Shown in pieces: positions 1 through 6,223 of a stretch of 11,214 nt of DNA. The translations under genes were made by a program, and so were the position numbers. The notes below the pieces were generated by a model. It had not been told where the DNA came from and made no database searches. It worked only from the letters and a program-made list of their open reading frames with translations. Every line of letters begins with the position of its first letter. Positions within the stretch are counted from its first letter, which is position 1. Origin of the DNA: Caldifarciminota bacterium (GTDB lineage Bacteria; Hydrothermota; Tepidihabitantia; SM23-42); the NCBI GenBank assembly GCA_030671005.1, contig DAOVAN010000041.1, positions 1-11,214 of the forward strand. Direction: 5' to 3'.

Positions 1-273
1 ATGTTTCCTAACCCCTGCGACCAGATAGCTGAAAAACGTTGCCATGTTGTTATCTGTGTCATCGAGGTCATAGTAGACAAAAGGCGCTGAAAGTTCCTCG
101 CAAAGCTGCGCGAGCAGTGTCGTCTTTCCGTAACCGGCATCGGCACACAGTAGTATCAGTTTCTTATCCAGGTTGTCTCGGAGATGATTCAACAAGCGCT
201 CACGACGCAATATTGTTCCCTTTACACGGGGCGGCTCCAACTTCGTCTGCAGAATCAAACTACTTCTTGCCAT
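1..273 (-). CDS. MalT/LAL-type STAND ATPase transcriptional regulator, N-terminal part (3' end beyond the window)
   Basis: Reading leftward from the ATG at 273, an uninterrupted frame of 91 codons runs off the window edge, so only the N-terminus is present. It starts MARSSLILQTKLEPPRVKGT, followed by an RRERLLNHL segment and a P-loop at about residues 44-52 (ADAGYGKTT), then LLAQLCEEL and YYDLDDTDNN. This order (TKLxPP, R-x-RLL, KL-hydrophobics, AGYGKTTLLAQ, then a D-rich strand) is the signature of the MalT/LAL family. Members are large (about 900 residues) STAND NTPases with a TPR-like sensor region and usually a C-terminal LuxR helix-turn-helix, acting as ligand- and ATP-gated activators. 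The usual P in 'APAGYGKTT' is D here. The ligand cannot be told, and the C-terminal DNA-binding domain is not visible, so a non-transcriptional STAND protein is also possible. No Shine-Dalgarno sequence precedes the ATG. Confidence 0.85.
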   Translation of the reverse strand, partial: MARSSLILQTKLEPPRVKGTILRRERLLNHLRDNLDKKLILLCADAGYGKTTLLAQLCEELSAPFVYYDLDDTDNNMATFFSYLVAGVRKH

Positions 274-284
274 ATTTTGGTGAA

Positions 285-313
285 ATTATATCACACTTTT
301 GAAGCCGTGTCAA
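285..313 (-). promoter_or_regulatory. Consensus sigma70-type promoter of the LAL-type regulator gene
   Basis: On the minus strand, TTGACA (308-313) and TATAAT (285-290) are separated by exactly 17 bases, an exact match to the vegetative consensus. The predicted start point (about position 278, an A) lies only about 5 bases before the ATG at 273, and no Shine-Dalgarno sequence could fit. Read literally, the mRNA is near-leaderless. Confidence 0.8.
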
Positions 314-524
314 ACATCAAGAATCATTCCTGACAGAACTTGTCGATCAGGCTTTTCTTTACAGTCTTCAGACTACCTGGCAATTATACCATGATTTTCT
401 GTGAAATCAACGCCAGACCAACACGAGTAGACTTCAGCCCTTCCTTCTTATGGTTTATCAATCCTTGCAATCATCTTTACAAAATTATGCGAGTTGTAAG
501 CAGTTATTTTAGCGCGGGAGAAAA
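303..524. other. Intergenic spacer between the HD-GYP gene and the LAL-type regulator
   Basis: About 220 bases between the stop of the phosphodiesterase gene and the regulator promoter. I see the two minus-strand promoter candidates and a short inverted repeat, but no convincing hairpin with a T-run to terminate the phosphodiesterase transcript and no credible coding sequence. The open plus-strand frame through here lacks a Shine-Dalgarno sequence and runs into the phosphodiesterase gene in antisense. Confidence 0.6.
383..410 (-). promoter_or_regulatory. Possible second, upstream promoter for the LAL-type regulator
   Basis: TTGATT (405-410) and TATAAT (383-388) on the minus strand are spaced by 16 bases, pointing at the regulator about 100 bases downstream. 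Its predicted start point lies near a short inverted repeat, AGTCT-TC-AGACT, at 363-374, which could be an operator. The -10 is perfect but the -35 is a 4/6 match, so this is weaker than the proximal promoter. Confidence 0.4.
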
Positions 525-2423
525 TCAATCAAACTCGAAATTGTTGTCTTTGAAAATCTTCAGACAAGCATCTACGACGCTGGCGTCGTATAACGTCTCT
601 CGATAGCTATTTATCTCGGTCAACGCCTCATCAATACTCAATGCCGGCCGATAGGGTCGATGTGAAGCCATCGCCTCAACCACGTCGGCCACGGCCAGAA
701 TTCTCGCCTCGAGTATTATATCACCGCCATTAATAGCATTCGGATAACCCGAACCATTAATCCGCTCGTGATGCTGCACGACAATACGGCCAACCGGCTG
801 TGAAAAGTCGATTGTCTTCACGATATCGTACCCAATACTAGGATGTGTTTTTACCAAATCCATTTCTGGCTCGTTCAACTTCGCTGGTCGGTTGAGAATC
901 TCGGCCGGTACGTATATCTTTCCGATATCGTGAATTAGAGCAGCCATGAAGAGGCCCTCCACCTGTTCTTCAGACAGACCCATTTCGTGCGCAATCGCAC
1001 AAGCCAACCGTGCTACACGTTGTTGATGGCCAGCCGTGTAGGGATCACGCAATTCTAGAATCTTGGCCATGGTGAAAATGATACTGGTCGATGTTTTCTT
1101 CAGTCTTTGAATGTTCTCTTTCACTTCATCGTCCGCCTTTTTTCGCTCAATCGCAGTCGCAACCTGTTCCGACACAAACTCAAGAATCTCCAAATCTTTT
1201 CTCGTATAGCTAGCGGGATCGTGATAGTTCTGAACAACCAATGCACCGATGACCTCATCCTTGACCCGCAGCGGAACCCCAAGCCATACCTTTGAAGGCG
1301 CGCCAATCATATCAATCGCACCGGCGCGGGTCATCTGTCTTATGTCATTCTCAGTCACCAAGAGCGAACGATTATTATCGATCACATAAGAGGTAAGTGT
1401 TCTTCCTGAAGGCAACGATTCGAATGCATCCTTCTCATCCACAAAATAGGCCAGCGAGATTTTCTTGTCATCCTTGTTACGCAAGGCGACAAAGAAATTC
1501 TTCGTGTCGATGATCATCCCTAGATGGTGCCGGATCATCTCAAATAACTCATGCAGATCCCTTGCGGTATTCACTTCACTCGATATTTTATAGAGGACCG
1601 TCTTTGTCTGTTCATCTCTTTTCCGAGCCGTGATGTCATGAATAACCGTCACCACCTGGCTCACTCTACCACCGTCAAATATTGGGATCCTACGCACCTC
1701 GGAGACAAATTCCTTTCCACCGACCACCACATTCTCTTCAGTCACGAGTAACTCACCATTCTTGAAAACGCTCAAATATTCGGCGCCGACCTCTTGAGGC
1801 AAGAAACTAAAGACCTCATTGATCGACTTGCCCAGCGGTTCAGCATCGAAGCCTAGATCTTTTATGCGTCTGCGCAGCGTCTCATTGATCATGACAATGC
1901 GCAGATCTTCGTCAACGACATGGATGCCATCACCGATTGAATTGAGGGTTTCCCGATACTGCGATTCTGAAGTATTAAGCGCCTGCTCGGCAGACACCCG
2001 CTGTGAAATGTCGACCAGCGCGACAAAATAACCGAGCGTGTCACCCTTCTCATCATTCCTGACCAGGGTCGAGACATTAACCGGAATGTCATCACCTTCC
2101 TTATTCTTTATAACACATGCGTGATTGCTGACACAGCTCTTTTGAAGAATCAGGTGTTGTATTTCCTTCATCTTTTCTTTTTCCACGATTAGACCGAGCA
2201 GTGTACCACCAATCAATTCTTCTTTTTTGTAATGTATCAAGTCCTCTAATGAACGACTCACATCCAAAATGATCCCTAGTGGGTTCAAGTAGGCAACCGG
2301 TAGGGGTAGGAATTGCCAGATATCATTAATGTAGTCTTCTAAGGTGAAAAGGTCACGCTCAACGTTCTTGAGTCTCTGGGCCTTTCCTGTATCGCTATTA
2401 TTTCCAGGTGATGCGGTATTCAT
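525..2423 (-). CDS. PAS-PAS-GAF-HD-GYP protein, probable cyclic-di-GMP phosphodiesterase
   Basis: A cytoplasmic multi-sensor protein with no membrane segment. Numbering from a GTG at 2447 (640 residues), the order is PAS about 38-150 (ending in the typical VDISQR), PAS about 160-280 (ending HDITARKRDE), GAF about 285-435, a short linker, then HD-GYP about 455-632. Catalytic features are visible: RDPYTAGH (H474), HDIGK (H506, D507), HHE 559-561, GYP 567-569 and the late D588. The metal-binding set looks intact, so activity is likely: hydrolysis of cyclic-di-GMP to pGpG/GMP under control of the PAS and GAF inputs. The GYP loop reads HHERINGSGYP, with N where the textbook motif has D, a variant I believe is common. 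I chose the ATG at 2423 (632 residues, 26-base overlap with the upstream gene) over the GTG at 2447 (50-base overlap). A weak GGTGA precedes the ATG, so the start is uncertain. It is co-transcribed with the sensor-like gene upstream. Confidence 0.92.
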   Translation of the reverse strand: MNTASPGNNSDTGKAQRLKNVERDLFTLEDYINDIWQFLPLPVAYLNPLGIILDVSRSLEDLIHYKKEELIGGTLLGLIVEKEKMKEIQHLILQKSCVSNHACVIKNKEGDDIPVNVSTLVRNDEKGDTLGYFVALVDISQRVSAEQALNTSESQYRETLNSIGDGIHVVDEDLRIVMINETLRRRIKDLGFDAEPLGKSINEVFSFLPQEVGAEYLSVFKNGELLVTEENVVVGGKEFVSEVRRIPIFDGGRVSQVVTVIHDITARKRDEQTKTVLYKISSEVNTARDLHELFEMIRHHLGMIIDTKNFFVALRNKDDKKISLAYFVDEKDAFESLPSGRTLTSYVIDNNRSLLVTENDIRQMTRAGAIDMIGAPSKVWLGVPLRVKDEVIGALVVQNYHDPASYTRKDLEILEFVSEQVATAIERKKADDEVKENIQRLKKTSTSIIFTMAKILELRDPYTAGHQQRVARLACAIAHEMGLSEEQVEGLFMAALIHDIGKIYVPAEILNRPAKLNEPEMDLVKTHPSIGYDIVKTIDFSQPVGRIVVQHHERINGSGYPNAINGGDIILEARILAVADVVEAMASHRPYRPALSIDEALTEINSYRETLYDASVVDACLKIFKDNNFEFD

Positions 2424-2994
2424 GATACGGGTCACCGTCAAAGACACACTTTGTTTCTATGCTCTGGACCTCTTCTTCAACGAAGCTGAATTGTGATAGT
2501 CTACGGAAATAACCTTCGAAGTAGCGACACAAAATGGGATGTACTTTAAAGTCTGTGAGTTGCACGTAAAAGTATCCATCTTTATCATTCACCTCACTGG
2601 CACGCATTTCGCCTATGCTGTAGTGCATGCGCCAATACCGGGGGACATTCTTCAAACCGATACTCGGTATGCCGGTAAATTGCATAAATACCTTAACCGT
2701 AAAAGAAAACTTTGGAGCCATATCGCCCATACTTCTCAGATCTACATCCTTCAGATTGAATATATCTTTTATGATACTCAGCGAAAGTACGCGCAAACAG
2801 ATCGGGTACCAACCCATCTCCTTAACCTGCTTATATTGCATGGGATAACCCAATTGCTGGAAGGCGGCCTCCACTCTGTGCAAACCTTCCTTTCCTTCCT
2901 GGCTTTCGACAAAGGCGGCATCCGTCTTCAGTGTCGACCCCCTTACCTCTCCGTCTAGCTTGATGATATCTTGAAATTCTGTCCGGGCTATCAC
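2398..2994 (-). CDS. DUF2378/V4R-like sensor-fold protein (198 aa), partner of the HD-GYP protein
   Basis: A soluble protein with no signal peptide or transmembrane helix. Near the N-terminus, EVRGSTLKTDAAFVE (about 16-30) fits the 'V-R/K-G-S ... FVE' opening of myxobacterial DUF2378-like proteins. The middle (about 95-135) has FSFTVKVFMQFTG and WRMHYSIGEMRASEV, and the C-terminus (about 155-198) ends CVFDGDPYHEYRITWK, like V4R/heme-NO-binding-related folds, where a C-x-F-x-GDP segment closes the domain. I infer a small-molecule-sensing or scaffold module. No ligand can be named, and the family call is from memory of pattern, not a search. The start is GTG at 2994, the only in-frame start before an upstream stop at 3043-3045. 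It overlaps the stop of a 29-codon leader ORF as GTGA, suggesting translational coupling, since no Shine-Dalgarno sequence of its own is seen. Its 3' end overlaps the phosphodiesterase gene by 26 bases or more, so the two products are probably made in a fixed ratio and may act together. Confidence 0.75.
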   Translation of the reverse strand: MIARTEFQDIIKLDGEVRGSTLKTDAAFVESQEGKEGLHRVEAAFQQLGYPMQYKQVKEMGWYPICLRVLSLSIIKDIFNLKDVDLRSMGDMAPKFSFTVKVFMQFTGIPSIGLKNVPRYWRMHYSIGEMRASEVNDKDGYFYVQLTDFKVHPILCRYFEGYFRRLSQFSFVEEEVQSIETKCVFDGDPYHEYRITWK

Positions 2995-3080
2995 AGAGAC
3001 ACAGCGCTGGACATCATCTGAATAATCAAAATAATTGCCTTGTCACTGCTGCAATGGGCTGCGATTGCTGTAAGATGCAT
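2991..3080 (-). CDS. Putative 29-residue leader peptide upstream of the sensor/HD-GYP unit
   Basis: An ATG at 3080 is preceded by a strong Shine-Dalgarno sequence (GGGGAGGTG at 3083-3091, spacing a little short at 4 bases from GGAGG). The frame begins MHLTAIAAHC, has a hydrophobic centre (AIILIIQMM) and ends SAVSL with a TGA that overlaps the GTG of the next gene by four bases (GTGA). It lies downstream of the consensus promoter at 3134-3161, hence inside the leader of that transcript. It could be a regulatory leader peptide, a coupling ORF that loads ribosomes onto the sensor gene, or the true N-terminus of the sensor protein joined by frameshift. Composition alone does not prove translation, but the ribosome-binding site and exact overlap support it. 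Confidence 0.45.
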   Translation of the reverse strand: MHLTAIAAHCSSDKAIILIIQMMSSAVSL

Positions 3081-3084
3081 TGCA
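3050..3084 (-). repeat. Inverted repeat that could hide the leader-ORF start codon
   Basis: On the minus strand TGCAATG (3078-3084), which contains the leader ATG, is complementary to CATTGCA (3050-3056). This gives a 7-base-pair stem with a 21-base loop in the predicted mRNA. The stem covers the start codon and touches the Shine-Dalgarno sequence, so it could modulate translation. Whether it forms is unknown. Confidence 0.4.
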
Positions 3085-3133
3085 CCTCCCCTTTTGTAAC
3101 CGTAGGCTTTTGTTATAATCTTCTTCTCATTTA

Positions 3134-3161
3134 ATTATAACTATCGCTTATTGTATGTCAA
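3134..3161 (-). promoter_or_regulatory. Consensus promoter of the sensor/HD-GYP unit
   Basis: TTGACA (3156-3161) and TATAAT (3134-3139) on the minus strand with a 16-base spacer, both hexamers perfect. The predicted start near 3127 gives a leader of about 45 bases to the leader ORF and about 130 bases to the sensor gene. It diverges from the topA promoter about 115 bases away. Confidence 0.75.
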
Positions 3162-3250
3162 GAAACAAGTATACAACTCATGTTCTACACCGCCATCGAC
3201 GAATTCCTCACATCAACATCCGCGTCATCCGCAAATATCATCATAATCAA

Positions 3251-3268
3251 AAAATCCGGCAGGATTTT
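3251..3268. repeat. Inverted repeat upstream of the topA promoter, possible operator
   Basis: AAAATCC-GGCA-GGATTTT is a perfect 7-base-arm inverted repeat ending six bases before the topA -35 hexamer. There is no T-run after it in either direction that would make a good terminator, and it sits where an activator or repressor site is often found. Binding by any protein is inference. Confidence 0.4.
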
Positions 3269-3274
3269 GAATTC

Positions 3275-3302
3275 TTGACGGATACAAAAATAAATGTATA
3301 AT
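3275..3302 (+). promoter_or_regulatory. topA promoter, predicted to give a leaderless mRNA
   Basis: TTGACG (3275-3280) and TATAAT (3297-3302) with a 16-base spacer. Counting six to seven bases past the -10 puts the transcription start at 3308-3309, on the topA GTG start codon (3308-3310). There is no Shine-Dalgarno sequence in front of that codon. Confidence 0.75.
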
Positions 3303-3307
3303 GGTGC

Positions 3308-5464
3308 GTGGCAAAGAAAAGAGTCATTATTGTCGAATCACCAACGAAGTGTAAAACCATCAAGAGTTTTCTTGGGTCGAAATACACCTTGGTATCATCT
3401 AAGGGACACATAAAGGATCTACCTAAATCTAAACTAGGGGTAGATGTCGAAAATAATTTCGTTCCTCATTACATAAAGATCAGAGGTAAGGCGAAGATAA
3501 TAAACGAAATCAAGAAAGTCTGTAAGAACTCTTCAGAGATTTTTCTGGCCCCAGACCCGGATCGCGAAGGCGAAGCAATAGCCCAGCATCTGGCCGAAGT
3601 ATTGAACTCAAGCGCCTCTAACATCAAGCGAGCCTTGTTCTACGAAATAACACCCGAGCACGTGAAGCAGGCTTTGGAGAATCCAACCACCATCAACTCA
3701 AATCTGGTCGATGCTCATAAGGCCCGGCGCGTACTCGATCGAATCGTGGGCTACTACACCAGCCCCCTACTTTGGACGATCATCAAGCGTGGACTCTCGG
3801 CGGGTAGGGTACAGAGCGTTGCCCTGCGCCTGATTTGCGAAAGGGAAGAAGAAATAGAAGCCTTCGTGTCAATTCCCTATTGGACCGCAGATGCCAAGTT
3901 CGAAACCGACAATAAAGAAATCTTCAGGGGTGTACTGTGGCGCATCGATGGCGCTCGTCGGAAAATCGCGAGCGAGAAGGAATTACAACACTTGCGTACC
4001 ATCCTGAAACAAGGTACGAAGTGCACGGTCACATCTTATAGGACGACGAATCCAAAGAGACTTCCGCCCGCACCATTCATTACCTCAACCCTCGAACAGG
4101 AAGCCTCAAAACGCTTCAGCATGTCTGCCCGCAAGACAATGTATGTTGCCCAGACCCTGTATGAAGGCATCAGTCTTCCCGAAGGCCGAATCGGTCTCAT
4201 CACCTATATGAGAACGGATTCGATCAGGGTGAATGCCGCTGCTCTCCATGCTCTGCGTGAATACATCGCTGGCAAACATGGCAAGGAATACCTCCACAAA
4301 GAGATCAGAAAATTCAAGGACCGGAAGGGAGCGCAAGCCGGCCATGAAGCGATAAGACCAACGAAGATCCAGCTCGAACCAGACATCATAAAAGAACATC
4401 TGACTCCAGAGCAGTACAAGATATACAAGCTAATCTACAACCGCTACCTCGCCTCACAGATGGCACCGGCACGCTATCGCCTGACAGAAGCTATTGTGAG
4501 CCACATGAAGGTCGATTTTCGAGCCGAAGAGCTGAAGCCGGTCTTTCTCGGCTATCAACTAGTAAGCGGTGATGCTACCGAGCGCGGCATGGTGCCAAAA
4601 GTGAAGGTCGGCGACATGGTCACCTTGACCGACATCGAATTCGAAGAGAAACAGACCGAGCCGACACCGCGTTACACCGAAGCCAGTTTGATCAAAAAAC
4701 TCGAGGAAAACGGCATCGGCCGGCCATCCACCTATGCCCATATCGTTCAAACCCTCTTTGAACGAAGATATGCAATCAAGGATACGGGCAGAATCACACC
4801 CACCGAGTTAGGTCAACAGGTATACGAAATAATCATTCCCAGATTCACGAACATCTTCGCTGTTTCATTCACCGCCAAGATGGAAAAGGAATTCGACCAG
4901 GTTGAAAATGGCAAAAAATCATGGCAAAGTGTAGTACGCGAATTCTATGATCCTTTTGTAGTCCTCCTGAATAATACCAAGAAGGAGGCGGACAAGATAA
5001 AGGAAGCCATCGTTGAAAAGGTCGACAAGCAGTGTCCCAAGTGCCAGCGTCCGCTCATGGTTCGGTGGGGCAAATATGGGAAATTCCTGGCCTGCTCCGG
5101 ATTTCCGGATTGCAAATACTCAGAAAACATCATCGAGGAGAAGAGCAACAAGAAGTGTCCGGAATGTGGCCGCGATCTCATCATCCGCCATGGAAAATTC
5201 GGTAAGTTTCTAGCCTGTTCTGGTTACCCTGACTGCCGGCATACAGAGAATCTGGCTTATGATGTACCGTGCCGAGCCTGCGGCGGTGAAATGGTAATCA
5301 TTTCCACGCGTCGTGGCAAAATATACAAGTGTAACCAATGTGACTTCTCCACTTTCTATATCCCAGTGAGCGAGAAGTGTCCGACCTGTGATAAGGGCAT
5401 GCTCCAGAAGAGGGGTAAGCCTTACTGCCCGGATTGCGAAAAACCAAAAAAGAAAAAGAAGTGA
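3308..5464 (+). CDS. topA: DNA topoisomerase I (type IA)
   Basis: Relaxes negatively supercoiled DNA by cutting and passing one strand, controlling global superhelicity. The 718 residues carry the TOPRIM domain at the N-terminus (VIIVESPTK with E10; DPDREGEA with D83, D85, E87) and the DAHKARRVLDRIVGYY and LSAGRVQSVALRLI blocks (135-176). The catalytic tyrosine is Y300 in GLITYMRTDS, and GIGRPSTYAHI lies in the later core. The C-terminus has four zinc modules: Cys 576/579/596/602, 617/620/637/643, 655/658/675/678 and 691/694/707/710, then a lysine tail. The first two have the classic CSG(F/Y)PDC half; the third and fourth are divergent. Length is normal for bacterial TopA. The start is GTG at 3308 because MAKKRVIIVESPTK is the usual N-terminus. 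Its TGA overlaps the next gene as GTGA, implying co-transcription. Confidence 0.98.
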   Translation: MAKKRVIIVESPTKCKTIKSFLGSKYTLVSSKGHIKDLPKSKLGVDVENNFVPHYIKIRGKAKIINEIKKVCKNSSEIFLAPDPDREGEAIAQHLAEVLNSSASNIKRALFYEITPEHVKQALENPTTINSNLVDAHKARRVLDRIVGYYTSPLLWTIIKRGLSAGRVQSVALRLICEREEEIEAFVSIPYWTADAKFETDNKEIFRGVLWRIDGARRKIASEKELQHLRTILKQGTKCTVTSYRTTNPKRLPPAPFITSTLEQEASKRFSMSARKTMYVAQTLYEGISLPEGRIGLITYMRTDSIRVNAAALHALREYIAGKHGKEYLHKEIRKFKDRKGAQAGHEAIRPTKIQLEPDIIKEHLTPEQYKIYKLIYNRYLASQMAPARYRLTEAIVSHMKVDFRAEELKPVFLGYQLVSGDATERGMVPKVKVGDMVTLTDIEFEEKQTEPTPRYTEASLIKKLEENGIGRPSTYAHIVQTLFERRYAIKDTGRITPTELGQQVYEIIIPRFTNIFAVSFTAKMEKEFDQVENGKKSWQSVVREFYDPFVVLLNNTKKEADKIKEAIVEKVDKQCPKCQRPLMVRWGKYGKFLACSGFPDCKYSENIIEEKSNKKCPECGRDLIIRHGKFGKFLACSGYPDCRHTENLAYDVPCRACGGEMVIISTRRGKIYKCNQCDFSTFYIPVSEKCPTCDKGMLQKRGKPYCPDCEKPKKKKK

Positions 5465-6006
5465 AACGAATCGATACTATTGAGAAGTTCTACTATCTTT
5501 TTCCGCAAACCGTCGCCATTGTCGGGGTCGGCAGGAACCTGATGCCGGCCGCGTGGCACACCCCGATTTCCGCAAAGCCGTCGCTATACGGAGCTCTCAT
5601 ATCACCCAAGAGGTACACGTATGACCTATTAGAAAAAGAGAAAGGGTTCACGGTGAATTTTCTCATGCATGAACAGGCACAGCTGATCGCCCAGTTGGGA
5701 AGCACCTCGGGACGGAATATTGATAAGCCCACCCACTTCAAGATACCCACCACCCGTGCCGAAAAAGTGAATGGCCTGATAATGTCATCAGGCTATGCTG
5801 CATACGAGTGCGAGAAACATGACATGCACGAGTATGGTGACCATTACCTATTAGTGGGTCGCATCTTGATGATCCACGTTGATGAAGATGTATTACGCGA
5901 AAAAGAACTGGTAGATGAAAAAAAGGTACGACCTGCTCTCTATTTCGGTAAGGACCGGTACCTGACCATAGATCCCGACAGCCTCTCGATATTCAAGAAA
6001 GGGTAA
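5461..6006 (+). CDS. Flavin reductase-like (FMN-binding split-barrel) protein
   Basis: About 181 residues from a GTG at 5461 that overlaps the topA stop as GTGA. An upstream in-frame ATG at 5434 lies wholly inside topA and would add only a lysine-rich tail, so GTG is preferred. The sequence follows the flavin-reductase-like domain: an N-terminal FYYLFPQTVAIVGVG strand pair, MPAAWHTPIS and LYGALISPKRYTYDLLE (typical FMN-pocket segments), FTVNFL, the GSTSGRNIDK loop, then GDHYLLVGRIL. Relatives bind FMN and either reduce flavin with NAD(P)H or serve as small flavoproteins in redox protection. The electron donor and partner cannot be assigned. The link to topA appears positional only. No signal peptide, so cytoplasmic. 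Confidence 0.88.
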   Translation: MKRIDTIEKFYYLFPQTVAIVGVGRNLMPAAWHTPISAKPSLYGALISPKRYTYDLLEKEKGFTVNFLMHEQAQLIAQLGSTSGRNIDKPTHFKIPTTRAEKVNGLIMSSGYAAYECEKHDMHEYGDHYLLVGRILMIHVDEDVLREKELVDEKKVRPALYFGKDRYLTIDPDSLSIFKKG

Positions 6007-6036
6007 AGAGAAATACCCATTCGGTGTCCCGCTATC

Positions 6037-6054
6037 TAATGACTCAATGACACA
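6037..6054 (+). repeat. Octamer tandem repeat, first tract (two units)
   Basis: TAATGACT followed by CAATGACA, then CA. This 18-base block matches the block at 6183-6200 at 17 of 18 positions, so the spacer carries two copies about 146 bases apart. Confidence 0.65.
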
Positions 6055-6108
6055 GTTGCAAGATGATATCTGCGTAATCGGTCTTTCTATCATTGTTGCC
6101 ATTTTTGT

Positions 6109-6125
6109 TCAAATCTCCGATTTGA
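6109..6125. repeat. Perfect 7-base inverted repeat
   Basis: TCAAATC-TCC-GATTTGA, a possible hairpin or operator about 100 bases before nfo. There is no T-run following it on either strand, so it is not a standard intrinsic terminator. Confidence 0.4.
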
Positions 6126-6182
6126 CTAGAAAAATGAGTATGCCGATTTCTTTGTCGGTGAATCATCCTACGAAGCAGGACA

Positions 6183-6214
6183 TAATGACTTAATGACACA
6201 ATAACTCAATAACA
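6183..6214 (+). repeat. Octamer tandem repeat, second tract (four units) abutting nfo
   Basis: Four consecutive units TAATGACT, TAATGACA, CAATAACT, CAATAACA fit the strict pattern YAATRACW with no slippage. The tract ends nine bases before the nfo ATG, where a ribosome-binding site would normally be. Confidence 0.75.
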
Positions 6215-6223
6215 GCTATTCAA

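Larger units (their letters stand above)
2995..3307. other. Divergent regulatory region between the c-di-GMP unit and topA
   Basis: This 313-base region holds the leader ORF and its ribosome-binding site, a minus-strand promoter, an inverted repeat and the topA promoter. In the part between the two promoters (about 3162-3250) I see no further gene. A 19-codon minus-strand frame there has no ribosome-binding site and lies upstream of the promoter. Confidence 0.7.
6007..6223. other. Spacer between the flavoprotein gene and nfo, with hairpin and octamer repeats
   Basis: No gene is seen. It contains two octamer-repeat tracts, the inverted repeat TCAAATC-TCC-GATTTGA at 6109-6125, and a smaller CCGA...TCGG repeat at about 6143-6158. 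I could not find a convincing promoter or a Shine-Dalgarno sequence for nfo, nor a clear terminator for the topA transcript. Confidence 0.6.

Noticed and set aside
39..302. Plus-strand open frame of 87 codons at the left edge
   Set aside because: It is antisense to the clear P-loop protein read on the minus strand from 273.
559..569. N instead of D in the HD-GYP motif (HHERINGSGYP) as a sign of an inactive enzyme (residue coordinates of the protein)
   Set aside because: The metal-binding histidines and aspartates are all present, and the N variant is, as far as I know, frequent in active HD-GYP proteins.
340..606. Plus-strand open frame of 88 codons in the spacer
   Set aside because: TTG start without a ribosome-binding site, and its right part is antisense to the phosphodiesterase gene. 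No recognisable protein features.
2539..2958. Plus-strand open frame of 139 codons
   Set aside because: Antisense shadow of the 198-residue sensor-like gene, which has the better family pattern and gene context.
3180..3250. 19-codon minus-strand ORF (MMIFADD...) between the divergent promoters
   Set aside because: No ribosome-binding site, and it lies upstream of the predicted transcription start of the minus-strand unit.
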